16,685 bases of DNA from Candidatus Sulfopaludibacter sp. SbA3 (GTDB taxonomy: Bacteria > Acidobacteriota > Terriglobia > Bryobacterales > Bryobacteraceae). Below are positions 6,242-13,323 of the stretch, one piece after another. The stretch is from NCBI GenBank assembly GCA_945861255.1, contig CAMAUG010000046.1, positions 1-16,685 on the forward strand, written 5' to 3'. The translations under genes were made by a program, and so were the position numbers. The notes beneath the pieces are model-generated. The model had not been told where the DNA came from. It was given only the letters and a program-made list of their open reading frames with translations, and did not search any database. Each line of letters begins with the position of its first letter. The stretch's first letter is position 1.

Positions 6242-8326
6242 CTAAGCCGTTCCCATGCGGTCCAACAGGAACGCATATTCGAACGCGGTTTCTTTCAAAT
6301 ATTCGTAACGGCCGGAAGAACCGAAGTGCCCACTGCCCATGTTGGTCTTGAGCAGCAGCGGGTTGCCGTCGCGTTTCCGCGCGCGCAGCTTCGCCACCCA
6401 TTTCGCGGGCTCCCAATAAGACACGCGGGGATCGTTCAGCCCCGTAGTGACCAGAATCGCCGGATAGCTTTGCGCGGAGACACTCTCATAGGGCGCGTAC
6501 GACTTCATGTAGTCGTAGAACTCCTTGGCGGCGATGGGGTTTCCGAATTCCTCGTATTCGCCGATGGTCAAGGGCAGCGTCGGATCAAGCGCCGTGTTCA
6601 GCGAATCGACAAACGGGACGCCTGCCACTACCGCGCCGAACAGATCCGGACGCAGGTTCGTGACCACGCCCATCAAGAGACCACCGGCGCTACGCCCATT
6701 GATGGCGATGCGATCCGGCGAACTGTAGCGGCCGGCGATAAGTTGCTCCGCGCAGGCGATGAAATCCGTGAACGTGTTCATCTTTTTCAGCATGCGGCCG
6801 TCTTCGTGCCAAGGTTTGCCCATGTCGGCGCCGCCGCGAATGTGGGCGATGGCGAATACCCAGCCCCGGTCCAGCAGGCTGACGCGGTCCGAACGGAACT
6901 CGGCGTCGATGCTGATTCCGTATGATCCGTACCCATACAGCAGCATCGGCGCGCGGCCGTCGCGTGCGAAGCCTTTCCTGTAGACCAGGGAAATCGGGAC
7001 TTCCACGCCATCCGGCGCTTTCGCGAACAACCGCTCGCACGCATAGTTCGCAGGATCGTAGCCGCCCAACACCGTCTGTCGCTTCTTCAGTTCGCGCGCG
7101 CGTGCCTCCATGTCATAGTCGAAAACGGAGGCAGGTGTGACCAGCGACGCGTATCCGAATCGCAGGATGTTCGTGTCGAACCCGGCGTTCGAGCCCAGGC
7201 TTGCGGCGTAGGCAGGTTCGGGGAACTCGATGGCGTGCGCGGCGCCGGTTCGCAAATCGCGGATGTGGATCTGGATCAACCCGCGGTGGCGCTCCTCGGT
7301 TACCAGGCGTCCGCGAAACGCTGAGACGCTTTCTATGGTCACATCCACGCGCGCCGGAATGATCTCTTTCCAATTGGCTTTTGAGGGGTCTCCGGCCGGT
7401 GTTTCCATTACACGGAACGTCTTCGCGCCCTCGTTGGTGCGGATGAAGAAGGAACCCGCCGCACCGGCCAGATCCGCTGGCCCGCCGGCACTCTCCGGAT
7501 GATGTGTAACGTCGTACTCCACGTCCTGCAAGCGTGGCAGCACCACCTGAAAGTCACCCTCCGGCCGATCCGCGCGAAGGCAGCGCACCTCCGACGTCAT
7601 CGGACTGTGAATGTTGATGAAGATGTAAGCGCGGCTACGCGTCTTGGAAAGTTCCAGCGTGAAGCGTTCATCCGGCTCATGGTAGACCAGCGTGTCTTCC
7701 TCCACGCCCAAACGGTGCCGAAAGATCTTGTAAGGCCGCAGCGCCTCATCCAGCACCGTGTAGAAGAACGTCGCGTTGTCATCGGCCCATTCGAGCGAGT
7801 AATACGTGTTCGGAATCTCGTCGGCCAGCAGCGCCCCGGTAGCTAGATCCTTCACGCGAATCGTGTACATCTCATCGCCGTCGAAATCCACCGAATAGGC
7901 CAGCAGCCGGTGGTTGGGGCTCACCGCGAAGTTGCCCACGCGGCAGTATTTCCGGCCCTCGGCAAGCGCATTCTCGTCCAGCAGAATTTCCTCGGACGTA
8001 TCCTCGGTGGTACTCGGCGATCCGTGCTTGCGGCAGCGAATCGCGTACGCTTTCCCTTCCACCGTGCGAGTGTAATAGAAATAATCGTCGCGCTTCACTG
8101 GGACCGAGACGTCAGTCTGTTGAATGCGGCCCAACATTTCCTCGTAGAGTTGTTTTTGAAGCTCCCCTGTGTGCTTCATCCGCTCCGCGGTGTAGCGGTT
8201 CTCGGCTTCCAGATAGGAGATGGTATCGGGATCGCTGCGATCGCGCAGCCAGAAGTAATCGTCCACGCGCGTATCGCCGTGAACCGTCGCCGGATGCGGA
8301 ACTGTTTTCGCGATGGGCGGCTGCAT
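6242..8326 (-). CDS. ptrB: Oligopeptidase B (S9A serine peptidase)
   Basis: Serine peptidase of the prolyl oligopeptidase family, 694 residues, normal for oligopeptidase B. It cleaves short peptides after Arg or Lys. Residues 1-75 and 420-694 make the alpha/beta-hydrolase part and the middle is the beta-propeller gate. The N-terminus has the family motif TRVDDYFWLRDRSDPD. The catalytic triad is S546 (NGRSAGGLLMG), D632 (TGLNDPRVSYWEP) and H667 (GSGHFGSSGRYEY). LTIGEYEEFGNP (586-597) carries the acidic residues that bind a basic P1 side chain, separating it from prolyl oligopeptidase. No signal peptide is seen, so it is probably cytosolic. The ATG lies 17 bases after speA with no clear ribosome site, so it is probably the second gene of a speA-ptrB transcript. 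Confidence 0.93.
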   Translation of the reverse strand: MQPPIAKTVPHPATVHGDTRVDDYFWLRDRSDPDTISYLEAENRYTAERMKHTGELQKQLYEEMLGRIQQTDVSVPVKRDDYFYYTRTVEGKAYAIRCRKHGSPSTTEDTSEEILLDENALAEGRKYCRVGNFAVSPNHRLLAYSVDFDGDEMYTIRVKDLATGALLADEIPNTYYSLEWADDNATFFYTVLDEALRPYKIFRHRLGVEEDTLVYHEPDERFTLELSKTRSRAYIFINIHSPMTSEVRCLRADRPEGDFQVVLPRLQDVEYDVTHHPESAGGPADLAGAAGSFFIRTNEGAKTFRVMETPAGDPSKANWKEIIPARVDVTIESVSAFRGRLVTEERHRGLIQIHIRDLRTGAAHAIEFPEPAYAASLGSNAGFDTNILRFGYASLVTPASVFDYDMEARARELKKRQTVLGGYDPANYACERLFAKAPDGVEVPISLVYRKGFARDGRAPMLLYGYGSYGISIDAEFRSDRVSLLDRGWVFAIAHIRGGADMGKPWHEDGRMLKKMNTFTDFIACAEQLIAGRYSSPDRIAINGRSAGGLLMGVVTNLRPDLFGAVVAGVPFVDSLNTALDPTLPLTIGEYEEFGNPIAAKEFYDYMKSYAPYESVSAQSYPAILVTTGLNDPRVSYWEPAKWVAKLRARKRDGNPLLLKTNMGSGHFGSSGRYEYLKETAFEYAFLLDRMGTA

Positions 8327-8343
8327 GTGGACGCGCGGAGGGT

Positions 8344-10281
8344 CTACTGTTCCAGGTACGTATACCCGTTGAGACCTTCTTCATAAAAACGCAGCAGCAG
8401 GCCGGCCTCTTCGTAGCCGATGCGGTTTTCCCGCACGGCCGTCTCCACGTCCTTGCGGAACTGCTCGGAGAGCGTGGTTCCCTTGAACTGGACGTAATCG
8501 AGAACGTCGCGCACGGTGTCGCCTTGAATCACGGCTTCGAGCACCACATGGTTGTTCTCGTCCAGTTGCACGTGCACGGCGTTGGTGTCCCCGAACAGGT
8601 TGTGCAAATCGCCGAGAATCTCCTGATACGCGCCCAACAGGAACGTCCCCAAATAGTAGGGTTCACCGCTGAACGTGTGCAGCGGAAGCGTTTTTTTCAC
8701 ATCGCGGCGGTCGATGAACTGGTCCACCTTGCCGTCGGAATCGCAAGAAATATCGCCCAGAATTCCGTGATGAGACGGCTGTTCGTCCAGGCGGTGGATG
8801 GGCATGATGGGAAACAACTGCTTCACCGCCCAACTATCCGGCATGCTCTGAAATAGCGAGAAGTTGCAGAAGTACGTGTCGGAAAGCAGCGAGTCCAGGC
8901 CTTCCAATTCTTCCGGGAAATAATCGAGCTGCTTGGCGAGCTTCTGGATTTGCCGGCAGATCGCCCAATACAACATCTCCGCCCAGCTTCGCTGTTGCAG
9001 CGGCAGATAGCCCAGGCTGAACAAATTCAACGCCGAATCCAGCGATTGCTGGGCATCGTGAAAGCTTTCGATCAGGTTCTTGTTGCTCAGACTCTTGAGC
9101 GTTTCGCGCAAATCGATCAGCGGTTGTTCCACTTCGTCGCCGAACTCCGGTAAAGCCGTGTCACCGCCGAAGCCGGTGACGCCCAGTACGTTGAAAACCA
9201 GCGCGCTGTGATACGCCACGATGGCGCGCCCGCTTTCCGAGACGATGACCGGGTGCGGCACCTCCGCTTCATCGCAAACACTCTGAATGTGATAGACGAT
9301 GTCGTTGGCGTATTCCTGCAGCGTGTAATTCACGCTCGATTCGAAATCCGTCTGCGAGCCGTCGTAGTCGATCCCCAACCCGCCGCCAACGTCCAGGTAA
9401 TTCAAGCCCGCACCCGCGCGGCGCATCTCCACATAGGCGCGCGCGCCCTCCATCACGGCGGCCTTGATCTGGCGGATGTTGGTGATCTGGCTGCCCAGGT
9501 GGAAATGCAGCAACTGGAGGCAATCTTCCATGCCCAGCGATTTCAATTGCTCCAGCGCCTGCAGTGCCTCGGTGACGGTCAAACCGAACTTGGAGCGGTA
9601 CCCGCCCGACGATTTCCATCGGCCCGATCCGCGGCTGGCCAGCTTCAAACGCACGCCGATCACCGGCCGTACGCCCACTTTCGCCGAGTGCTTGAGGATG
9701 AGATCGAGCTCCGTGTACTTCTCGACCACCGGGATGATCTGTCGGCCGATCTTTTTCGCCAGCATCACCATCTCAATGTATTCGTCGTCTTTGAAGCCGT
9801 TACAGATGATGGGCGTTTCGTTGTCGGCGATGGCCAGCACCGCCAGCAGTTCTGGTTTCGAGCCGGCTTCCAGGCCGAACTTGTAGGGACGGCCGTACTC
9901 GAACACTTCCTCCACCACCTGGCGCTGCTGATTGACTTTGATTGGATAAACGCAGCAGTACGAATTCTTGTAGTTGTTTTCGGCGATGGCGTTGGCGAAC
10001 GCCTGGTGCAATTCTCCCAACCTGTGCTTAAGGATTCCGCCGAAGCGGATCAGGATCGGCAATGAGATACCGCGCAGTTGAAGGTTGTCGACCAGCTCTT
10101 TGAGGTCGATGCCGCGCTCGACGTTCTTATCCGGATGAACCCAGACGTGGCCGTTCTTGCCTGCCGAGAAATAGCCCTTGCCCCAACTGGCGATGTCGTA
10201 CAGTTCGGCTGCTTCGGCGATGGACCACCGGTCGGCCGGTTCGCGGACCGGGGCGGCGTCGTTGGCTCGTGCGGTTGCCAT
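8344..10281 (-). CDS. speA: Biosynthetic arginine decarboxylase
   Basis: PLP-dependent decarboxylase (fold III, alanine-racemase type) that makes agmatine from arginine, the first step of the agmatine route to putrescine and spermidine. Its 645 residues compare with about 650 for characterised SpeA. The PLP lysine is K115 in CCVYPIKVNQQR. Other cofactor and active-site landmarks are LLHFHLGSQI (257-266), DVGGGLGIDYDGS (297-309), SESGRAIVAYHS (348-359) and the C-terminal ISCDSDGKVDQF (511-522) with the substrate cysteine C513. The N-terminus WSIAEAAELYDIASWGKGYF is typical. AAGGA lies 12 bases before the ATG, rather far. No agmatinase or agmatine deiminase gene is in the window, so the next step is encoded elsewhere. 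Confidence 0.96.
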   Translation of the reverse strand: MATARANDAAPVREPADRWSIAEAAELYDIASWGKGYFSAGKNGHVWVHPDKNVERGIDLKELVDNLQLRGISLPILIRFGGILKHRLGELHQAFANAIAENNYKNSYCCVYPIKVNQQRQVVEEVFEYGRPYKFGLEAGSKPELLAVLAIADNETPIICNGFKDDEYIEMVMLAKKIGRQIIPVVEKYTELDLILKHSAKVGVRPVIGVRLKLASRGSGRWKSSGGYRSKFGLTVTEALQALEQLKSLGMEDCLQLLHFHLGSQITNIRQIKAAVMEGARAYVEMRRAGAGLNYLDVGGGLGIDYDGSQTDFESSVNYTLQEYANDIVYHIQSVCDEAEVPHPVIVSESGRAIVAYHSALVFNVLGVTGFGGDTALPEFGDEVEQPLIDLRETLKSLSNKNLIESFHDAQQSLDSALNLFSLGYLPLQQRSWAEMLYWAICRQIQKLAKQLDYFPEELEGLDSLLSDTYFCNFSLFQSMPDSWAVKQLFPIMPIHRLDEQPSHHGILGDISCDSDGKVDQFIDRRDVKKTLPLHTFSGEPYYLGTFLLGAYQEILGDLHNLFGDTNAVHVQLDENNHVVLEAVIQGDTVRDVLDYVQFKGTTLSEQFRKDVETAVRENRIGYEEAGLLLRFYEEGLNGYTYLEQ

Positions 10282-10384
10282 GAAGTCTTAGTGTCCTTCG
10301 AATGGGCCCGCTGCCGCAAGTAAATAATGGATGAAAATTTGCCGCCCCCCTCCCACACCCGGCGCATAGTACGATGAAAGCGCG

Positions 10385-11170
10385 ATGGGCCTGCTTCTCC
10401 GCGCCGTGATTTCCGTGCTTGTCGTGGCGGTGGCCGCGCCCGCGGCCGACCGGCTCTATCTCAAGGATGGCGACTTTCAACTGGTGCGCGAGTATCAGGT
10501 GTTACAGGATCGCGTCCGGTATTACTCCACTGAACGCAGCGACTGGGAAGAGATTCCGCTGGAATTGGTGGACCTGGACCGGACACGCAAGGAGGCCGCC
10601 GGCATCAAGGCCGACCTGGAGCGCGACGCCAAAGAACGCGCCGAGGAAGACGCAGCGCTGCGCCAAGCGCGGCAACAGGTGGCCAACGTTCCGGCGGCGC
10701 CGGGCGTGTACTACATGCAAGACGGTAAACTCGACGCCTGGACGCTGGCCGAATCCAAGGTGGTCAGCAACAAGAAACGCACCATTCTGAAAACGTTGTC
10801 GCCCATTCCCATGTTCCCCGGCAAGGCGACGCTTGAACTGGATGGTGAATCAGCCTCGCGCAAAGTGGAGGCCGGGCGTCCCGAATTTTACTTCCGCTTG
10901 TCGGACTATGAGTCTTTCGCCATGGTGAAGCTCACCGCGAAAAAGGGTGGCACGCGCATCGTGGAAAATCTCGTCATCGTCACCGTGCAGGGCGAGCGTT
11001 TCGTCGACGAGCTGCGCGAAGTGGTGCCTACGTTCAAGAAGCAGGAAGGCGAGATGCTGTACAAGATCTGGCCCGAAAAACCGCTGGAACCAGGCGAATA
11101 CGCGCTGATGCAGTACGCCGAGGGGAAACTGAACCCGCAGATCTGGGATTTCAGCGTGAAGGCGAAGTAA
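10385..11170 (+). CDS. Secreted protein of unknown function, acidobacterial type
   Basis: A 261-residue protein with a signal peptide (residues 1-21, MGLLLRAVISVLVVAVAAPA then A). The mature protein begins DRLYLKDGDFQLVREYQVLQ, with RVRYYSTERSDWEEIPLELV next. From memory, this opening is shared by many secreted acidobacterial proteins of unknown role. A charged, probably coiled-coil helix rich in Glu, Arg and Ala lies at about 65-98. The C-terminal half (about 105-261) looks like a beta-rich domain with PEFYFRLSDYESFAMVKLTA and KPLEPGEYALMQYA. The latter resembles a line from sandwich domains in surface proteins of this phylum. It diverges from speA across about 100 bases that hold no clear promoter for either gene. 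The Shine-Dalgarno is weak. Function is not known. Confidence 0.8.
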   Translation: MGLLLRAVISVLVVAVAAPAADRLYLKDGDFQLVREYQVLQDRVRYYSTERSDWEEIPLELVDLDRTRKEAAGIKADLERDAKERAEEDAALRQARQQVANVPAAPGVYYMQDGKLDAWTLAESKVVSNKKRTILKTLSPIPMFPGKATLELDGESASRKVEAGRPEFYFRLSDYESFAMVKLTAKKGGTRIVENLVIVTVQGERFVDELREVVPTFKKQEGEMLYKIWPEKPLEPGEYALMQYAEGKLNPQIWDFSVKAK

Positions 11171-11189
11171 GGCCACGTTCCATCGGACC

Positions 11190-11330
11190 GCGCGAACTCT
11201 CCGGCCCGGACTGGCTCGGGAAACAAGCGCCGGACTCGAAGCCAGATCCATCGACACCGTACTGCGTCATCTGCTGCCGGTTTATCCGTTTATGTATTTG
11301 CTGGTGGCGGCCGGGCGTAGCGGCGGCAGC
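11190..11330 (+). pseudogene. Possible fragment of a multi-pass membrane protein
   Basis: On the + strand, in the frame of the ATG at 11292, the DNA reads ARETSAGLEARSIDTVLRHL and then LPVYPFMYLLVAAGRSGG. The RHLLPVYPF motif followed by a hydrophobic run is what one sees near the last membrane helices of GT39/GT-C type membrane glycosyltransferases. There is no start, and the similarity-like stretch stops where the opposite-strand carbamoyltransferase fragment begins. I read it as a leftover piece, but recognition rests on one motif. Confidence 0.3.
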
Positions 11331-11340
11331 GCTGGTGCGC

Positions 11341-11457
11341 GGCGTGCTGTTTCTGCCGGCTATAGCGCTCCTCGGCGGAAGCGAAAAGAATCCTGCCATC
11401 TTCGACCAGAGAGGCGGTGGAATCAAGATCGAGTGGGGAAATCCCCAGAACTTTCAA
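11341..11457 (-). pseudogene. Truncated carbamoyltransferase (NodU/CmcH family), N-terminal 39 codons
   Basis: The minus strand reads LKVLGISPLDLDSTASLVED, then GRILFASAEERYSRQKQHA. This is the unmistakable start of a NodU/CmcH/TobZ-type carbamoyltransferase, an enzyme of about 550-600 residues that moves carbamoyl from carbamoyl phosphate onto sugars or antibiotics. The first codon would be TTG at 11457, with AAGGA 7 bases upstream, so the original translation start seems preserved. After about 39 codons the similarity stops abruptly and the frame runs into unrelated sequence ending near 11290. The gene is therefore a 5' fragment and not functional. It lies 109 bases downstream of the glycosyltransferase remnant, implying an ancestral glycosyltransferase-carbamoyltransferase pair. 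Confidence 0.72.
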
Positions 11458-11566
11458 TCGGCGGTCCTTGCGGCTGCGAGCGCGGTCCCATGCCGCGAGT
11501 GGCTTTATCTCAACAAAACCTCCGCCTTCCTGGCTTGCGTTTGCGCCAGCGCGCCGCCGGGCGACC

Positions 11567-11756
11567 TCAACGCCCCGCCACGCGCCGGAAGAACTCCATG
11601 GATTGCCGCGCGCATTTCTCCCAGCGAAACCGCTCCGCGCCGGCGCGGCCGTAACCAATAAGCTTTCGCGCGATCGGATTCGGCTTCCAGCAGGCGCGTC
11701 AGGGCCGCCGCGATTTCCACCGGACTCTTGGAGTCCTCCCGCAACGCCCCGTCGCG
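11567..11756 (-). repeat. Direct repeat copy A (partner at 13925-14113)
   Basis: This 190-base stretch aligns with 13925-14113 in the same orientation. I counted about 27 mismatches and one single-base insertion by hand, roughly 85% identity. It starts exactly at the shared stop codon and ends about 63 codons upstream. Together the two copies flank the sigma/TlpA cassette. Confidence 0.88.
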
Positions 11757-11759
11757 AGC
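11567..11759 (-). pseudogene. Frameshifted 3' end of a GT4 glycosyltransferase
   Basis: The minus strand encodes ARDGALREDSKSPVEIAAAL, then TRLLEAESDRAK. This matches residues 298-329 of the intact glycosyltransferase at 13925-15007. One extra A on the minus strand (the T-run at 11664-11666 on the + strand) shifts the frame. After correction it continues LIGYGRAGAERFRWEKCARQ and ends at the same VAGR-stop. Only about the last 63 codons exist; sequence upstream of about 11759 is unrelated. It lies before the carbamoyltransferase fragment in the same direction. Confidence 0.85.
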
Positions 11760-11996
11760 GCCTTGACGCGGCGCGACGAAATTGAGGGCGGCGAAGTAAC
11801 AATATGTCCTGGCTTACGAGGGGCGTGATTGCCCAAGAAGCTCGAAGGATCGTTCGCGTGACATGCCGGAAGTCCGGCACGGCCGCATATTTTGGGATCA
11901 CTATCGGACGGACCACACCCCGCTTGGTGAATACCAAGTGGTCACCCTCTTGGCAAAGCGCCGCGCCGCCTCAAATCGTCATACCCCCCAAAGCAC
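11760..11996. other. Non-coding or decayed stretch downstream of the TlpA cassette
   Basis: I recognise no gene here. It carries two short inverted repeats, TGCCGGA/TCCGGCA (11864-11879) and CTTGGT-GAAT-ACCAAG (11923-11938). Neither is followed by a T-run, so they are poor terminators for the TlpA gene that ends at 11997. The + strand frame from 11863 (MPEVRHGRIFWDHYRTDHTP) looks protein-like for about 30 residues but matches nothing I know. Confidence 0.35.
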
Positions 11997-12593
11997 TTAC
12001 TTGCTGTGCTCCTTCAGCAGGGTATTGACGTTCGCTTCAAGGTTGTCCCTGTCGACAACGCCCATGTAGGTGGCGGCGATACGGCCACGCTTGTCGATCA
12101 AGTATGTCAAGGGTAACGCTCGAATATCGTAGCGCTTTGTTACTTGATCGTCGCCCATCAAAATCGGGTAGTTGACTTTGCGGGCTTGGACGAACGGCTT
12201 CACTCTGCTCCAGCCTTCCTTGGAGTCCTTCAGGCTCTCGTATAAAACGTCGACAGAAATGCCGACAACGGCGAGACCTTCTTTCTTGTAAGCGCGAGCC
12301 AAGTCCATGAACCATGGGATCTCTCTAACACATCCCCCGCATTCCGTCGCCCAGAAATCAAGCAGCAACACTTTCCCACGGTAGTCGGAGAGTCTTACTA
12401 TCTTGGCGGAGGCATCTTCAAGTCCGAAGGCTGGGGCTGGTTTTCGGTCCGGCATTAGTTGGATGGTGGCCCGAACCGTCGGAGGCTCCGAGGCGTCAGC
12501 ATATCCGATGCCCATCACCAGCGCGGCAACGCACGGCATTATCCAATGGGTGCGGTTATCTTTCAGCGAGCAAAGCCTTGAGTTCTTCCTCAT
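11997..12593 (-). CDS. Exported TlpA-like thioredoxin-fold protein, CGGC active site
   Basis: A 198-residue TlpA/ResA-type thiol-disulfide protein acting outside the cytoplasmic membrane. A signal or anchor segment lies at about residues 18-35 (WIMPCVAALVMGIGYADA). The AhpC/TSA-thioredoxin domain follows: KPAPAFGLEDASAKIVRLSD, LLLDFWATECGGCVREIPWF with C85 and C88, and the cis-proline P161 in RALPLTYLID. The usual motif is WCxPC; here it is ECGGC, lacking both the Trp before the first Cys and the Pro, which should change redox potential and partner choice. The ATG at 12593 is chosen over the one at 12617 because AAGGA lies 6 bases before it. It overlaps the upstream gene by 38 bases, so translation is probably coupled. 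It looks like a diverged duplicate of that neighbour's thioredoxin domain. Confidence 0.88.
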   Translation of the reverse strand: MRKNSRLCSLKDNRTHWIMPCVAALVMGIGYADASEPPTVRATIQLMPDRKPAPAFGLEDASAKIVRLSDYRGKVLLLDFWATECGGCVREIPWFMDLARAYKKEGLAVVGISVDVLYESLKDSKEGWSRVKPFVQARKVNYPILMGDDQVTKRYDIRALPLTYLIDKRGRIAATYMGVVDRDNLEANVNTLLKEHSK

Positions 12594-13323
12594 AAGTTTT
12601 CCTTTCCACCAAGCCAACGTGCGTCACTGCGATCCGTCCGATCCTGTCGATCAGGAGAGTCGTCGGCAGAGATTCCAGCCCATCGTAGACTTGCGCGATC
12701 TCGTCGCCGCCCACCATCACGCGGTAGTTGACCTTCTGTTTTTCAATGTAGGGCTTCACGGACTTCCAGCCATCCTGATCTAAAGAAACGCCCAGGATCG
12801 CGAACCCGTCGTCCCGGTAGGACTGCTGAAATTCGACAAACCATGGAATCTCAACTCTGCACGGATCACACCAAGTTGCCCAAAAATTCAGTAAGACCAC
12901 TTGACCTCGAAAGTCTGAAAGCCCGACGGGTTTCCCGGAAGCGTCCAGTAGAGTGAAATCGGGTGCCATTCTGCGCTCGCCCATCCGTGCGACACCGATA
13001 AGTGGCCGCTTGGAGCCGGACAGGCTATTCCATATGACTTTTCCCACCACCTTTGTTTCGGCGACACACGCGCTGAAACACCGTTGGGCAAACACACTGG
13101 TAGCTGGAACTGCAAAGGCGCAAATGCAGATGGCGGCGGCGGTTACCGGTACCCACACCCAGCTTCTGCGCCATAGACTCCCGGCCCTGCGGCCAGTGTT
13201 CAAATGCGCGATCCCGGCCGCCATGTTCGGATGCCAGTTCCCGGGGGGAGTCAGGGTTGCCAAGCGGTCATCCACCCACCGGCCGACGTTGATTTCATTA
13301 TTCTTCTCCATATTTTTCGACAT
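12556..13323 (-). CDS. Membrane-anchored TlpA-like thioredoxin with cytoplasmic N-terminal domain, candidate anti-sigma factor
   Basis: A 255-residue protein in three parts. Residues 1-52 are soluble and probably cytoplasmic (VGRWVDDRLATLTPPGNWHP, then NMAAGIAHL). One membrane segment follows at about 54-79. An extracytoplasmic TlpA domain (about 117-255) carries the canonical site LLNFWATWCDPCRVEIPW with C152 and C155, and cis-proline P220 (ESLPTTLLID). The gene overlaps the end of the ECF sigma gene by 26 bases, where an anti-sigma gene is expected. The N-terminal segment has the size and placement of an anti-sigma domain but lacks the zinc-binding HxxxCxxC motif. AAGGAG sits 1 base before the first ATG, and 13 bases before a second in-frame ATG at 13311, so the exact start is unsure. 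The thioredoxin assignment is secure; the anti-sigma role is inference. Confidence 0.9.
   Translation of the reverse strand: MSKNMEKNNEINVGRWVDDRLATLTPPGNWHPNMAAGIAHLNTGRRAGSLWRRSWVWVPVTAAAICICAFAVPATSVFAQRCFSACVAETKVVGKVIWNSLSGSKRPLIGVARMGERRMAPDFTLLDASGKPVGLSDFRGQVVLLNFWATWCDPCRVEIPWFVEFQQSYRDDGFAILGVSLDQDGWKSVKPYIEKQKVNYRVMVGGDEIAQVYDGLESLPTTLLIDRIGRIAVTHVGLVERKTYEEELKALLAER

Noticed and set aside
9208..10065. 285-codon + strand open frame
   Set aside because: Antisense to speA, whose active-site motifs are intact; no recognisable domain.
11290..11937. 215-codon minus-strand open frame as one protein
   Set aside because: It is a chimera of a shifted glycosyltransferase end, a carbamoyltransferase start and unrelated flanks; no single family spans it.
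11864..11938. Intrinsic terminator of the TlpA cassette
   Set aside because: Two short hairpins exist, but neither has a T-run on the minus strand, and one has a mismatch when read as minus-strand RNA.
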